Part shown: one piece after another, positions 19,659-29,804 of the stretch | Layout of the letters: every line of letters starts with the position of its first letter | How positions within the stretch are numbered: the stretch's first letter is position 1 | Assembly (NCBI GenBank): GCA_012728095.1 | Contig: JAAYFU010000007.1 | Span: forward strand, 23,148-87,147 | Origin: Clostridiaceae bacterium | GTDB taxonomy: Bacteria; Bacillota; Clostridia; DSM-8532 | Length of the DNA stretch: 64,000 bases | Direction: 5' to 3' | The notes under the pieces: generated by a model | The model's database searches: none | Seen by the model: the letters and a program-made list of their open reading frames with translations, nothing else | Told to the model about the DNA's origin: nothing | Program-made: the position numbers and the translations under genes

Positions 19659-22391
19659 CTAAATATTCGCTCCGCAACACTTCTTATACTTTTTACCGCT
19701 TCCGCAGGGGCACGGATCATTTCGTCCCACCTTGCCAACATCCCGTTTTTTAGGTTTTCTTACCCCGTCGTCTCCGTGGGATGCTATTGTCGGTTGAGCC
19801 ACCTGTTCCCGCCTGGGCAATATATTTTCCTTCCTAATCCGAAGAATCATTCTTACCGTATCCTGCTGAATATTGCGGATCATTTCTTCAAACATCTCAA
19901 AGCCTTCCCGCTTGTATTCAATAACCGGATCATGCTGGCCGTAAGCTCTCAGACCGATACCATATTTCAATTGTTCCATGGCGTCAATATGGTCCATCCA
20001 TTTTTCGTCGACACATCTAAGCAACGCCATTCTTTCAATTTCGCGCATGAGTTCTTCGCCCAGTTCAGCTTCCTTTTCCTGGTATATACTGCGGGCTTTT
20101 TGTATTATCATATCCTTGATGTCGTTCGCGGTAACGGTTTCAAAATCAATAGAACTAAAATCCAGTGAACCTACAGGTAACATAACACTTTCAGCATAAG
20201 AGGCGAGCCCTTTCAAATCCCAATTATCCGGAATATCGCTCTCTCCGCAATAAAGGTTCACGATATAATCGGCAATATTATCTATCATTTTCAGGATATG
20301 TTCTTTTATATTCTCGCCGTTCAATACCTTTGCACGTTCAGAGTAGATTATCTCCCTCTGCTGATTCATAACGTCGTCATATTCCAGCACGCTCTTACGT
20401 CTCTGGAAATTGATTCCCTCGATCCTTTTCTGGGCGCTTTCAATGGCATTGGATAACAATCTTGCCTCAATAGGCTGATTTTCATCCAAACCCAGGGCTT
20501 CTACCATTCTCTCCATGCGCTCAGAACCGAACAATCGCATAAGATCATCTTCCAGTGAAATATAGAAGCGGCTTTCACCGGGGTCCCCCTGGCGGCCCGC
20601 GCGTCCCCTGAGCTGATTGTCTATTCTTCTGGACTCGTGTCTTTCGGTACCAATAATTTTAAGACCGCCGGCCTTTATAACCAGTTCTTTTTCTCTGTCC
20701 GTCTCTTTCTTAAACTTTTCATACAATTCCTTGTATATTTTGCGTGCCTTCAGGATTTCCGGATCATCAGTCTCATTGAAACTGCCGGCTGCCATGATCA
20801 AGGACTCTTCAAAACCCTGTTTTCTCATTTCCTGCCTGGCAAGGAATTCAGGATTGCCGCCCAGCATAATATCGGTACCACGGCCGGCCATGTTGGTGGA
20901 TATGGTAACCGCCCCGAGTTTTCCGGCCTGTGCTACAATCTCTGCTTCCTTTTCATGATACTTGGCATTTAAAACATTATGCTTAATACCGTGTTTTTTC
21001 AGCATAGCGCTGAGCATTTCCGAGGTTTCTATTGAAATGGTGCCGACCAAAACCGGTTGTCCTTTTTTATGGCTCTCCTCTATATCACGGATTACAGCCG
21101 CAAATTTCGCGTTTTTTGTTTTATATACCACATCATCATGATCTATTCGTATAACAGGCAAATTGGTGGGAATGGGTATAACGTCCAAATTGTATATAGC
21201 CCTGAATTCCTGTTCCTCGGTTTGCGCGGTACCTGTCATACCGGCAAGTTTTTTATACATCCTGAAATAGTTCTGGAATGTTATGGTGGCCAGAGTCTTG
21301 CTCTCACGTTCCACCTTGACTCCTTCTTTTGCTTCGATAGCCTGATGCAGACCATCTGAATAACGGCGCCCGTACATCAGTCGGCCTGTAAACTCATCAA
21401 CGATAATAACCTCGTCATCTTTAACCACGTAATCAACGTCTCTCTTCATCAGGCCATGGGCTTTCAGCGCCTGATTAATATGATGGGATATAGTCATGTT
21501 CTCAATATCCGAAAGATTTTCAATACCAAAGAACTTCTCGGCTTTTTCGATACCTCTCTGGGTTAATGTTGCTGTGTGGGCCTTTTCATCCACGATATAA
21601 TCATATTCACCTTCATCAAGCAGCCGTTTATCATCGGTTTCCTTTACAACCAGTTTTGTAAGCCGTCTTGCAAAAGCATCTGCCTGCCTGTACAAATCAG
21701 TGGATTTTTCACCTTGTCCTGAAATAATCAACGGCGTTCTTGCCTCGTCTATCAGAATAGAGTCAACTTCGTCCACAATTGCATAGTTTAAACCCCTCTG
21801 GACCATGTTTTCCTTGTATACGACCATGTTGTCCCTGAGGTAATCGAATCCGAACTCATTGTTGGTTCCATACGTAATATCGCAATTATAGGCCTGTCTT
21901 CTTTCGTCGTTGTCCATATCATGAACTATGCAGCCCACCGAAAGGCCGAGAAAATTATAAATCTTCCCCATCAGCTCCGACTGATACTTGGCCAGATAGT
22001 CGTTAACAGTAACCAAATGGACGCCCTTTCCGGTAAGAGCGTTGAGGTAAAGCGGCAGGGTGGCAACCAGGGTTTTGCCTTCACCGGTTTTCATTTCTGC
22101 AATACGGCCCTGATGAAGTATAATTCCGCCCATAAGCTGCACCCTGAAATGCCTCAAACCCAAAACTCTGACAGATGCTTCCCTTACAACCGCAAAGGCC
22201 TCCGGAAGAATATCGTCAAGCGTTTCTCCGTTGGCCAGGCGGTTTTTAAATTCCTGCGTTTTGCCCCTTAACTGGGCATCGGTCAGTTTTTTCATATCAG
22301 GCTCCAAGGCCTCTATTTGGTCAACGATAGGTTGTATTCTCTTTAGCTCTTTCTCTGCATAACTGCCAAATATTTTTTCAAGTATTCCCAT
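19659..22391 (-). CDS. secA: Preprotein translocase ATPase SecA
   Basis: 910-residue SecA. Walker [12 protein letters not shown] at about residue 100, the DEVDS-type Walker B in [17 protein letters not shown], the preprotein cross-linking and helical scaffold domains, helicase motif VI in [20 protein letters not shown], and the C-terminal zinc-binding tail with [13 protein letters not shown]. Drives protein export through SecYEG. It starts one base after the stop of a TrpR-like gene on the same strand, whose 3' end contains the ribosome binding site, so translation is likely coupled. A terminator follows directly, so prfB, often next to secA, is not in this operon. Confidence 0.98.
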   Translation of the reverse strand: MGILEKIFGSYAEKELKRIQPIVDQIEALEPDMKKLTDAQLRGKTQEFKNRLANGETLDDILPEAFAVVREASVRVLGLRHFRVQLMGGIILHQGRIAEMKTGEGKTLVATLPLYLNALTGKGVHLVTVNDYLAKYQSELMGKIYNFLGLSVGCIVHDMDNDERRQAYNCDITYGTNNEFGFDYLRDNMVVYKENMVQRGLNYAIVDEVDSILIDEARTPLIISGQGEKSTDLYRQADAFARRLTKLVVKETDDKRLLDEGEYDYIVDEKAHTATLTQRGIEKAEKFFGIENLSDIENMTISHHINQALKAHGLMKRDVDYVVKDDEVIIVDEFTGRLMYGRRYSDGLHQAIEAKEGVKVERESKTLATITFQNYFRMYKKLAGMTGTAQTEEQEFRAIYNLDVIPIPTNLPVIRIDHDDVVYKTKNAKFAAVIRDIEESHKKGQPVLVGTISIETSEMLSAMLKKHGIKHNVLNAKYHEKEAEIVAQAGKLGAVTISTNMAGRGTDIMLGGNPEFLARQEMRKQGFEESLIMAAGSFNETDDPEILKARKIYKELYEKFKKETDREKELVIKAGGLKIIGTERHESRRIDNQLRGRAGRQGDPGESRFYISLEDDLMRLFGSERMERMVEALGLDENQPIEARLLSNAIESAQKRIEGINFQRRKSVLEYDDVMNQQREIIYSERAKVLNGENIKEHILKMIDNIADYIVNLYCGESDIPDNWDLKGLASYAESVMLPVGSLDFSSIDFETVTANDIKDMIIQKARSIYQEKEAELGEELMREIERMALLRCVDEKWMDHIDAMEQLKYGIGLRAYGQHDPVIEYKREGFEMFEEMIRNIQQDTVRMILRIRKENILPRREQVAQPTIASHGDDGVRKPKKRDVGKVGRNDPCPCGSGKKYKKCCGANI

Positions 22392-22392
22392 C

Positions 22393-22698
22393 TCATAGCT
22401 CCTTCTTTTCCTTCTTTGCTAATCGGTCAAGGATGAGGCGGTACCCATCGGCCCCATAATTCAGGGCTCTGCTTACCCTGCTTATGGTAGCCTCGCTCGC
22501 GCCCGTTGCCTCATGAATTTCTTTATATGTTTTCTTCTCAGTTAACATCCTTGCCACAGCGAAACGCTGAGCGAAAGCTTTAATTTCTGTAATGGTTCCA
22601 AGATCCTCAAAGAAATTGTAGCATTCTTCAATGGTTTCAAGCATCAGAATTGCTTCAAACAATTTGTCGGTATATTCATCCTTGAGCTTACTTTTCAT
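22393..22698 (-). CDS. YerC/YecD-type TrpR-related DNA-binding protein
   Basis: 101 residues. TrpR-like fold: helical N-terminus ([20 protein letters not shown]), then helix-turn-helix [20 protein letters not shown] followed by [20 protein letters not shown]. The family (Bacillus YerC) differs from tryptophan repressor in ligand residues, and its ligand and targets are not known. Placed one base upstream of secA, which suggests co-transcription. It could regulate its own operon; no operator is obvious in the 90 bases upstream. Confidence 0.88.
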   Translation of the reverse strand: MKSKLKDEYTDKLFEAILMLETIEECYNFFEDLGTITEIKAFAQRFAVARMLTEKKTYKEIHEATGASEATISRVSRALNYGADGYRLILDRLAKKEKKEL

Positions 22699-22788
22699 AC
22701 TTTCAACTCCATTACATATACAATAATCGTTTATTAATAGATTATCTCATTAGCAACTTCCATTTGCAAGAAATCCCTGCTGTCAGAA

Positions 22789-23277
22789 TCATGAAATTAT
22801 CTTATCTCCCACTATCTTCTTCCCTTCAAGACCGAGAAGATGTTTTTTAATGTCCAGGCCGCCGCCGTAGCCTACAAGGGCGCCCTTTGAACCGATTACC
22901 CTGTGGCACGGAATGATAATTGCTATAGGATTTCGATTATTGGCCATTCCAACAGCCCGGCATGCTTTGGCTTTGCCGATTTGAACCGCAATATCCTTAT
23001 AGCTCCTGGTTTCCCCATAAGGGATGGTTTTCAGAGCTTCCCAGACCATCTGTTGAAAAGGCGTTCCTACGGCAAATATGGGTAAATCAAAAATCTTTCT
23101 GTCCCCTTTCAAATACTCATCAATTTGCCTGGAAGCTTTCCTTATTAAAGCCGTCTCCTCTATTACCGAAGCATCAGGCATCGAATCATTTCCGAAAAAA
23201 ACATCCGTAATTAAGCCGTTTTCTTCACCTATGCCAATAATTCCGATACTTTTATAGTAATAAAAAACTTTTTTCAA
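22789..23277 (-). CDS. ogt: Methylated-DNA--protein-cysteine methyltransferase (Ogt)
   Basis: 162 residues. The C-terminal domain has the alkyl-acceptor motif IIPCHRVI with Cys124, the preceding RAVGMANNRNP segment and the PYGETRSYKDIA winged-helix region. It removes O6-methyl groups from guanine in one suicidal transfer. The N-terminal domain is the short Ogt type. It stands between yerC-secA and argJ as a single gene. Confidence 0.95.
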   Translation of the reverse strand: MKKVFYYYKSIGIIGIGEENGLITDVFFGNDSMPDASVIEETALIRKASRQIDEYLKGDRKIFDLPIFAVGTPFQQMVWEALKTIPYGETRSYKDIAVQIGKAKACRAVGMANNRNPIAIIIPCHRVIGSKGALVGYGGGLDIKKHLLGLEGKKIVGDKIIS

Positions 23278-23429
23278 AAAAATACCTCCATCTTTATAAT
23301 CATCTATATAATAATAAAAATGTAAAACGGTATTTAAAGAATATCACACAACCAATCCCATCTCAAATAAAATAACCTAAAGACGTATTATATCACAATG
23401 ATAAAAAATAAAAGATTATATCCTAATTA

Positions 23430-23458
23430 TTGCCTAACATATTTAATTCAGTTACAAT
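23430..23458 (+). promoter_or_regulatory. Promoter of argJ
   Basis: TTGCCT, 17 bases, TACAAT; predicted transcript start about 17 bases before the ATG. I saw no convincing ArgR box nearby. Confidence 0.65.
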
Positions 23459-23481
23459 AAAACCAATATGGAGGAAATAAT

Positions 23482-24678
23482 ATGAACAATAACGGAATAA
23501 CGGCACCCAGAGGGTTTTTGGCATCAGGGGTATCCTGCGGATTAAAGAATAACGGAAAGAAAGATCTGGCAATGGTAGTATCCGAAAATATTGCCGTTGC
23601 CGCTGGTATTTTTACGACAAATGTAGTAAAAGGCCATTCCCTCAAGTGGACCAAAAGAAATATTGAAAACGGTTACGCCAGGGCAATGGTCATAAACAGC
23701 GGCTGCGCCAATGCCTGCCTGGGCGAAAGAGGCGACAAAGACGCGGCAGATATGGCTCAATATGCATCCTTGATGATAGGATGCCGGCCGGAAGAAGTTT
23801 TGCTGGGCTCTACCGGGGTTATCGGGTTCCCCCTTGACATGGATAAAATCAGAAAGGGGATCAAAGACGCTTATGCCTCTTTGTCAAGCCAGGGAGGAAC
23901 TCTTGCAGCAGAAGCCATAATGACCACCGACACTTTTCCCAAACAAGCTTCAAAAACAATAACAATAGACGGTAAAACAATTACTATAGGTGGAATGTGC
24001 AAAGGCTCAGGCATGATCCATCCCAATATGGCTACGATGATATCTCTCATTACCACTGATGCTGCCATATCACGGGAGATGCTGGACAAAGCATTAAGAC
24101 ATGTTGCTGAGAAATCTTTTAACCGTGTTTCGGTAGACGGTGATACCAGCGTTTGCGACCAACTGGTAATTATGGCAAATGGTCTGGGTGGAAATACGCC
24201 CATCAATTCTGAGGATTCAAACTATGATACTTTTGTCTCCGCGTTATTGGAAGTCTCGGTAAATCTCTCCAAAATGCTTGCCAGGGACGGAGAAGGCGCT
24301 ACTAAGCTGATTGAAATACGGGTTAAGGGCTGTCATGACACAGAATCAGCGCACCTTATCCTTAATGCAATCGCAAAGTCTCCACTGGTAAAGACCGCAT
24401 TTTTCGGTCAGGACGCCAACTGGGGCAGAATTATTACTGCTGCTGGTTATTCCGGAGCCAGTTTTGACCCTGATTTAGTTGATATTTACTTGGGAGAGCT
24501 CATGGTCTGCCATAACGGAGCCGGGCTTAGCTTTGACGAAGCAAAAGCCCTGGAGATTTTAAAGAAAGATGAAATAACAGTAACCCTTGATTTTAAGAGC
24601 GGTCAGGTCGATGATAAAATTTGGACCTGCGATTTATCTTATGATTATGTAAAAATTAATGGCTCCTATAGAAGCTAA
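23482..24678 (+). CDS. argJ: Bifunctional glutamate N-acetyltransferase / amino-acid acetyltransferase ArgJ
   Basis: 398 residues. The self-cleavage motif is present as KGSGMIHPNMATM; the nucleophile Thr185 becomes the new N-terminus of the beta chain. Other ArgJ signatures are VINSGCANACLG, STGVIG and GDTSVCDQ. Transfers acetyl from N-acetylornithine to glutamate in the cyclic arginine pathway and may also use acetyl-CoA. GGAGG nine bases before the ATG. No other arg genes lie in the window, so here argJ is a lone gene rather than part of argCJBD. Confidence 0.96.
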   Translation: MNNNGITAPRGFLASGVSCGLKNNGKKDLAMVVSENIAVAAGIFTTNVVKGHSLKWTKRNIENGYARAMVINSGCANACLGERGDKDAADMAQYASLMIGCRPEEVLLGSTGVIGFPLDMDKIRKGIKDAYASLSSQGGTLAAEAIMTTDTFPKQASKTITIDGKTITIGGMCKGSGMIHPNMATMISLITTDAAISREMLDKALRHVAEKSFNRVSVDGDTSVCDQLVIMANGLGGNTPINSEDSNYDTFVSALLEVSVNLSKMLARDGEGATKLIEIRVKGCHDTESAHLILNAIAKSPLVKTAFFGQDANWGRIITAAGYSGASFDPDLVDIYLGELMVCHNGAGLSFDEAKALEILKKDEITVTLDFKSGQVDDKIWTCDLSYDYVKINGSYRS

Positions 24679-24738
24679 AACACTGTTATTCCGAAAAATA
24701 TAGTGGGTAATATTATAGTATCGGATTGGAGGGATTTT

Positions 24739-25218
24739 ATGGCTATTCAGCAGCTGGTGAAATTTCATGTCGGAGACGAAGCTTTTGGAATAGGTATCAA
24801 GCAAATTTTTCAAATCATAAAGCCCCAGGAGATATTCAAAGTTCCGAATACTCCTCCTTATATTGAAGGCCTTATAAACCTTCGCGGCAAGGTCATGACA
24901 GTGTTTAACCTTAGAAAACGCTTTAATATGCCAGAGAAGGAAAATGATGAAGATACGAAGATATTAATAGTGAGATCCGGCGATTATCTCCTTGGATTCA
25001 TCGTGGACAATGTAACTGAAATTGTGCGGGTCCAGGATGAAGATATCGTGGAAACGCCTTCAGAATTGCAAAGTTTTGACAAACGATTTCTAACAGGCGT
25101 CGCCAAGGTAGGCGAAAAACTTATCCTACTGTTGGATCCGGAAAAGATTCTGACACCGGATGAAGAGCTCCAGGTTATAGAGCTTATTAAAGAGAATGAA
25201 GCCAAAGTAACCAGTTAA
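24739..25218 (+). CDS. Stand-alone CheW-domain protein
   Basis: 159 residues, a single CheW domain: beta-rich, with LVKFHVGDEAFGIGIKQIFQ, the IEGLINLRGKVMTVFNLRKR core and FIVDNVTEIVRVQDEDI. CheW couples chemoreceptors to the CheA kinase. No che genes are near, so it is an orphan coupling protein, perhaps for receptors or a CheA elsewhere, or a CheV-like scaffold without a receiver. Start placed at the ATG five bases after GGAGGG; an earlier in-frame codon lacks a binding site. It converges on the diguanylate cyclase gene with five bases between their stops. Confidence 0.88.
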   Translation: MAIQQLVKFHVGDEAFGIGIKQIFQIIKPQEIFKVPNTPPYIEGLINLRGKVMTVFNLRKRFNMPEKENDEDTKILIVRSGDYLLGFIVDNVTEIVRVQDEDIVETPSELQSFDKRFLTGVAKVGEKLILLLDPEKILTPDEELQVIELIKENEAKVTS

Positions 25219-25223
25219 GAATA

Positions 25224-26978
25224 TTAAATATCCTCTTTATTTTCCGGCATATTTTTAGGCTTGGCAACACGTACAAGATTTCTTCCTGAACGCTTCGCTT
25301 CATAAAGAGCATCATCGGCCGTACTAATCAATTCCTGTGGGCTACCTGCCGTAACAGGATAAGTCGATACTCCTACGCTAATAGTGATAGACGCCGAAAT
25401 CACCCTATCGGTTACAACAAGCTGAGAAGCACCTATTCTTAGGTCCTCAGCTTTTTCTCTGGCTTTCTCCAAGGGTGTATACGGCATTAATATTACAAAT
25501 TCTTCTCCGCCATACCTGGCGAAAATGTCCTCTTTTCTCAGGGTTTTCTTTATATAGCCTGAAAGAGTTTTAAGAACCTGATCTCCGAAAAGATGTCCAT
25601 ATGTATCGTTAAACTTTTTGAAATGATCAATGTCAAAAATCAGGAAGGATAAATCATGCCCGCCTTCCTGCGCTTTATTGAATTCTTCCTGGAGCTTATC
25701 GTTGAAATACAAACGGTTATACGCCCCGGTAAGTCCGTCCAGTGTGGCCAGGTCATGCATCTGCTGATATAATCTCGCATTTTCAATAGCAATACTGATC
25801 TGCTGGGATATAACTTCCAAAAGTCTCATGTTCTCATAATCAAACGCATCTTTCATCTTATGTTCAATCAGAACAATGCCTAATGTCTTCCCCTTTGCCA
25901 GAAGAGGCACACAAATCATTGCCTTGATATTGCGTCCCTTGGTAAATGGATAATCTTTTTCATTAACATCGTTGTCAATCATTGAACGGCCTTCTTCCGT
26001 AGAAGGCTTAAGAATATCACAGTTTATATAATCCGAAACAATAGCCAGATCCTTTTTGTCAACAATACTGGATACCTGTACCTTAAGCTTATTCTGGGGC
26101 CCATAACAAAGTGCGATTGTTGAGTGGGAAACACCCATAACGCCAATAATAACATCGTTAACAAACTTTAAGAGCTCATTCATGTCAAAAATAGAGGTTA
26201 TTGCCTGCGATATTTGCTGCAGTGTAAATAGCTCGGCCAAACTTGCCGTCAGCTTGCGATTTGCTTCTTCAAGCTGATTGTTAGTCTCTATCAGCTTGTC
26301 ATAATGGCTCTGAATCTCTTTTTTGGCTTGATTCAGCTGAACATACTTGTCGCCTAAACGATCAATCAATATATTTTTCTCCGCCCTGCCCCTGGCGTAC
26401 TCATTGTATATCCCGCTCCATATAAAACAGAAAAGAGCGAAAAGAAAATATTGTACAACGGTGATTACAACAAGATATGCAAAATTACTTATCAAGGTTT
26501 GCGTTCCGGATTTGGCAAGCCGTGTAAGCATTACATACTGAGACAGAACCTGGGCTGTAAAACTTAATACTATATACGGGATCGTCTTTTTGAATCCCCT
26601 CGTCAAGGTTATAAAAGCAACGGGCAAAAGGGCTGCAAAATGAAAGAACGCGCCATGGTACATTGTACTTGCTAATACCGCGAATATAATTATTTCAAAC
26701 AGTTTAATCAATTCAAATAATACTTCTTTATTCTCTTTATCTAAGCATTTTGCCTGCCAGGTTTTAAATATGCTTAAGCCTATAAACAGGCAAAACAACA
26801 GACCTTGTATTATAAGGACACTTATGACAACAGGCTGATTTAACAGGATTCTTCTTGCAAAAAGATCTTCAAGGATCAAAAATGCCGGTACAACCCATCC
26901 TGTTTTTGTGATATTGTGCTCGAACTTCAAATAATTTGCATACGTTATTTCATTGAGATCCTGTTTAATGTCTTCCAA
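25224..26978 (-). CDS. Membrane diguanylate cyclase (7TM-like, GAF, GGDEF)
   Basis: 584 residues. The N-terminal 200 residues hold about six hydrophobic membrane segments, followed by a short coiled coil, a GAF domain (about 255-405) and a GGDEF domain. The active-site signature is GGEEF at 490-494, with FDIDHFKKFNDTYGH upstream, so it should make cyclic di-GMP from two GTP. The product-inhibition site RxxD is present as RKED exactly five residues before GGEEF. The membrane and GAF parts are probable sensors; ligands unknown. It directly follows the FtsA-like gene on the same strand (27 bases). Confidence 0.9.
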   Translation of the reverse strand: MEDIKQDLNEITYANYLKFEHNITKTGWVVPAFLILEDLFARRILLNQPVVISVLIIQGLLFCLFIGLSIFKTWQAKCLDKENKEVLFELIKLFEIIIFAVLASTMYHGAFFHFAALLPVAFITLTRGFKKTIPYIVLSFTAQVLSQYVMLTRLAKSGTQTLISNFAYLVVITVVQYFLFALFCFIWSGIYNEYARGRAEKNILIDRLGDKYVQLNQAKKEIQSHYDKLIETNNQLEEANRKLTASLAELFTLQQISQAITSIFDMNELLKFVNDVIIGVMGVSHSTIALCYGPQNKLKVQVSSIVDKKDLAIVSDYINCDILKPSTEEGRSMIDNDVNEKDYPFTKGRNIKAMICVPLLAKGKTLGIVLIEHKMKDAFDYENMRLLEVISQQISIAIENARLYQQMHDLATLDGLTGAYNRLYFNDKLQEEFNKAQEGGHDLSFLIFDIDHFKKFNDTYGHLFGDQVLKTLSGYIKKTLRKEDIFARYGGEEFVILMPYTPLEKAREKAEDLRIGASQLVVTDRVISASITISVGVSTYPVTAGSPQELISTADDALYEAKRSGRNLVRVAKPKNMPENKEDI

Positions 26979-27005
26979 GGGCTTCCTCCATAAAGTTTTT
27001 AACTG

Positions 27006-29141
27006 TTACTTCTGCCAGTATATATCGATCCTGTCGCCGGATTTAATCTTATCGGCGTAACCGGCATCCTTACCGTTTAGTTTCAGCATAATAATTCCTT
27101 TTGGAGTTGTCAGATCAAAGTCAATGAAATTAAAAATGTCTACGAACAAATAATCGGTATTTTTGGGCGGTAAGTTAACAGGTTTTTCATTTACGATTAC
27201 ATTTATTCCGTTATTCCCAACGGTTTTTTGTTCCGTCTCCAGGAGAGCATCGTCATCACGGGAGGATTCTGAACTTTTCCCCTCAGTTTGAAGCTCTTCC
27301 TCAGTTTCATCATATCGGGTTTCAATATCAGTCTCTTCAGAAGATATATCCTTATACTCCCTGGGAAAAACCGTGACCTCGTCCCCCGGCTTTAACACCA
27401 TATCCATCTCGGCAGAACGGCCGTTTATCAAAAAGTCCGAAACCAACGGATTAAATTCCAAAAGCCGTGATATATCCCTCAGGGTATAATCATATACAAT
27501 ATCAACCCTGTCGCCTTGCTTAACAAGGGTGTCCAAAGGAACTTCTATGCCATTTATCAATACTTTGGGCAATACCGTATAAGTTTGAGCATTAAATCTA
27601 ACATATACAGGCTTGCATTCTTCGGCTAAATCCTTTGCCGAAACTTCCGCGTCTCTGCCATTTTCAGCCGGTATAACAGTAAGCCTGTCTCCCGGTTCTA
27701 TAATCTTGTTAAGGCTTGCCTCCCTGCCGTTCAAATATATCTCGGCAGGTTTGCCCATGCTTCCCCGTATGGTCCTGTCCTTATTATTCAACTTGAACTT
27801 CAAACTTTTGCCTGACCTGCATATCAACTGGTCCGGATTGTATCCCGCCAATATAAGCGCATCGGATACAAGCATTCTTCTCGCATTATACAAACGCACC
27901 TTTTTGTCATTAACAGTTACATAATAAAAATCCTGGCCCCTTGTAAGGGCAGTGGTAACCAATATACCCAATGGTGTAATTGAATCGGGTCCGTCCAGTA
28001 TGTGTATCGACTCGTCGATATCGATATTTTTGGCTATGCTTCGTTTTCTTACTGCTACCCTGTCTCCGGGCAGCCCAATAGCATTTGCTACTGCCTCGCA
28101 TAAACCTTTTGACTGGCTTCCCCCGCCCACTAAAAAAACTGCATTTGGAGCTTTTCCGCCGTTAAGTTCCAGGATTCTTTCGGCAATTGTTTTAGCAAGA
28201 TTATCTATTACCGGTTTGATTACCCCGATAACCTCATCGGCTTTAACTCTCACTTCATTATCAAGTATATCTGTAAAAACTATGTCTTCCTCCTTGTCCG
28301 ACAGAGCAATTTTGACCTTTTCCGCGGTTTCAAAATCCACAAGATAGTTTTGAGCAATAGCTTCGGTTACTTCATCCCCTGCAATGGGTACCATAGCATA
28401 GGCAGTTATGGTACCTGATTTTGTAATTGCAATATCGGACGTACCGGCGCCAACATCTACCAAGGCAAGGTTAAGAAGGCGCAGATCTTTCGGTACAGCC
28501 AAATTAATGGCTGCGATAGGCTCCAGGGTAATAAAGTTTACTTCCAGGTTAATCCTGTTCATAACAGTGTAGAGACTGTCTACAACAGTCTGGGGAAGAA
28601 AGGTTGCCAGAACTTCAACGCCGGCTTTGTGTCCTTTATGTCCGGCCAAACTTGAAATAACATAATCATTTAAATAATATGTAACCACACTGTAGCCAAC
28701 ACAATAATACTGGTCTTTTTCGGAGGAAGGGAGGCTTTTTTCAATCTCTGCCTGTGCCTTCTGGATGCCTTCCATCTCAAGAGCGCTGATAAATTGCTGA
28801 TCGATTTCCTTACCTTCTTCAATATCCCGCTCTACCTTAATTTGGCAGGTTTTTAAGACCCGTCCCGCAGCAGCGATTGATACCCTGGTAAGCTCATGTC
28901 CCAGTTTTTTCTCCAGGGCATCCTTAACTTTGGCAGCACCCTGTGCAACTTTTGCAATATCATGAATTTGGCCGTCAAGCATGGCACGGCTTTCATGAAC
29001 TATCATTTCGGCTGCCTGCACAAAAAAGCGCTCATCTCTTTGAGCACCTACTACACCTATAATGGTACGGGTACCTATGTCCAAAGCGAAAATGACATCA
29101 TCAGGCATCGGATTTAATGTATTTTCCTTATCCACTTGCAT
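27006..29141 (-). CDS. FtsA/actin-like ATPase-domain protein with repeated C-terminal modules
   Basis: 711 residues. Residues about 15-370 form an FtsA/PilM-like actin fold with phosphate loops FALDIGTRTIIGVV and LALVDVGAGTSDIAI and the adenosine loop VFLVGGGSQSKGL. The remaining 340 residues contain at least four copies of a short beta-rich unit of the form NG-x(8)-I-x-x-GD-x-(L/V)-x-(V/I): see NGREASLNKIIEPGDRLTVI, NGIEVPLDTLVKQGDRVDIV, NGRSAEMDMVLKPGDEVTVF and NGKDAGYADKIKSGDRIDIY. An acidic linker separates the third and fourth. It is not the canonical FtsA (about 410-420 residues) and no ftsZ is nearby. Conserved in Clostridia as an FtsA-domain protein of unknown role; pilus or cell-envelope assembly is possible. 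Confidence 0.75.
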   Translation of the reverse strand: MQVDKENTLNPMPDDVIFALDIGTRTIIGVVGAQRDERFFVQAAEMIVHESRAMLDGQIHDIAKVAQGAAKVKDALEKKLGHELTRVSIAAAGRVLKTCQIKVERDIEEGKEIDQQFISALEMEGIQKAQAEIEKSLPSSEKDQYYCVGYSVVTYYLNDYVISSLAGHKGHKAGVEVLATFLPQTVVDSLYTVMNRINLEVNFITLEPIAAINLAVPKDLRLLNLALVDVGAGTSDIAITKSGTITAYAMVPIAGDEVTEAIAQNYLVDFETAEKVKIALSDKEEDIVFTDILDNEVRVKADEVIGVIKPVIDNLAKTIAERILELNGGKAPNAVFLVGGGSQSKGLCEAVANAIGLPGDRVAVRKRSIAKNIDIDESIHILDGPDSITPLGILVTTALTRGQDFYYVTVNDKKVRLYNARRMLVSDALILAGYNPDQLICRSGKSLKFKLNNKDRTIRGSMGKPAEIYLNGREASLNKIIEPGDRLTVIPAENGRDAEVSAKDLAEECKPVYVRFNAQTYTVLPKVLINGIEVPLDTLVKQGDRVDIVYDYTLRDISRLLEFNPLVSDFLINGRSAEMDMVLKPGDEVTVFPREYKDISSEETDIETRYDETEEELQTEGKSSESSRDDDALLETEQKTVGNNGINVIVNEKPVNLPPKNTDYLFVDIFNFIDFDLTTPKGIIMLKLNGKDAGYADKIKSGDRIDIYWQK

Positions 29142-29165
29142 TTACAGCCCCCAATATTGTTATTA

Positions 29166-29804
29166 CTATTTTATATTTTTATTTCCATACGCGCAATATG
29201 GCAAAATGCAACAATTTTCGCATTTTGGCTTTCTGGCATGACAAATTTCGCGTCCGTGGAAAACAAGACAATGAGAAAAGTTAGCCCATTCGCTTTTCGG
29301 AAGAATCTTCATAAGATCGCGTTCAACAATATCAGGATTTTGCGACTTTGTCAGCCCGAGCCTGTTGGCAAGCCTCATGCAATGGGTATCAACAATTACC
29401 CCGGGTTTGTTGAATATAGTTGACAATATCACATTTGCCGTCTTCCTTCCTACACCGGGCAGACTCAGCAAATCTTCCATATTATCAGGCACTTTGCCGT
29501 TATAATCCCTTAAAATCTTGATACAGCACTCTTTTATATTCCTGGCTTTATTTCGGAAAAATCCCGTCGGTTTAATATCCTCCTCAAGTTCAGATAAATC
29601 GGCGCTTGCAAAATCCTCCGCATTCCGATATTTTTTGAAAAGATCCTTAGTTACGATATTAACCCTTGCATCAGTGCATTGCGCCGCCAATTGCGTGGCT
29701 ATAAGCAATTCCAGTGGCGTTTTATAGTCCAGGGTACATGTGGCGTCGGGGTATAGGGATCTTAATTCCTTCAGTATAATCGCAGCCTTCTCTTTTTTCT
29801 TCAA
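29166..29804 (-). CDS. nth: Endonuclease III
   Basis: 212 residues. Helix-hairpin-helix LPGVGRKTANVILS with the catalytic Lys, the catalytic Asp in VDTHCMRLANRLG, and the C-terminal [4Fe-4S] Cys set CHARKPKCENCCILPYC. A DNA glycosylase/AP lyase for oxidised pyrimidines. The start codon is a TTG that overlaps the glgA stop (TTGA), seven bases after AAGGA, so translation is coupled to glycogen synthase, an unusual partner. Confidence 0.96.
   Translation of the reverse strand: MKKKEKAAIILKELRSLYPDATCTLDYKTPLELLIATQLAAQCTDARVNIVTKDLFKKYRNAEDFASADLSELEEDIKPTGFFRNKARNIKECCIKILRDYNGKVPDNMEDLLSLPGVGRKTANVILSTIFNKPGVIVDTHCMRLANRLGLTKSQNPDIVERDLMKILPKSEWANFSHCLVFHGREICHARKPKCENCCILPYCAYGNKNIK

Noticed and set aside
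23300..23460. ArgR box upstream of argJ
   Set aside because: AT-rich sequence gives loose partial matches only; no convincing 18-bp dyad.
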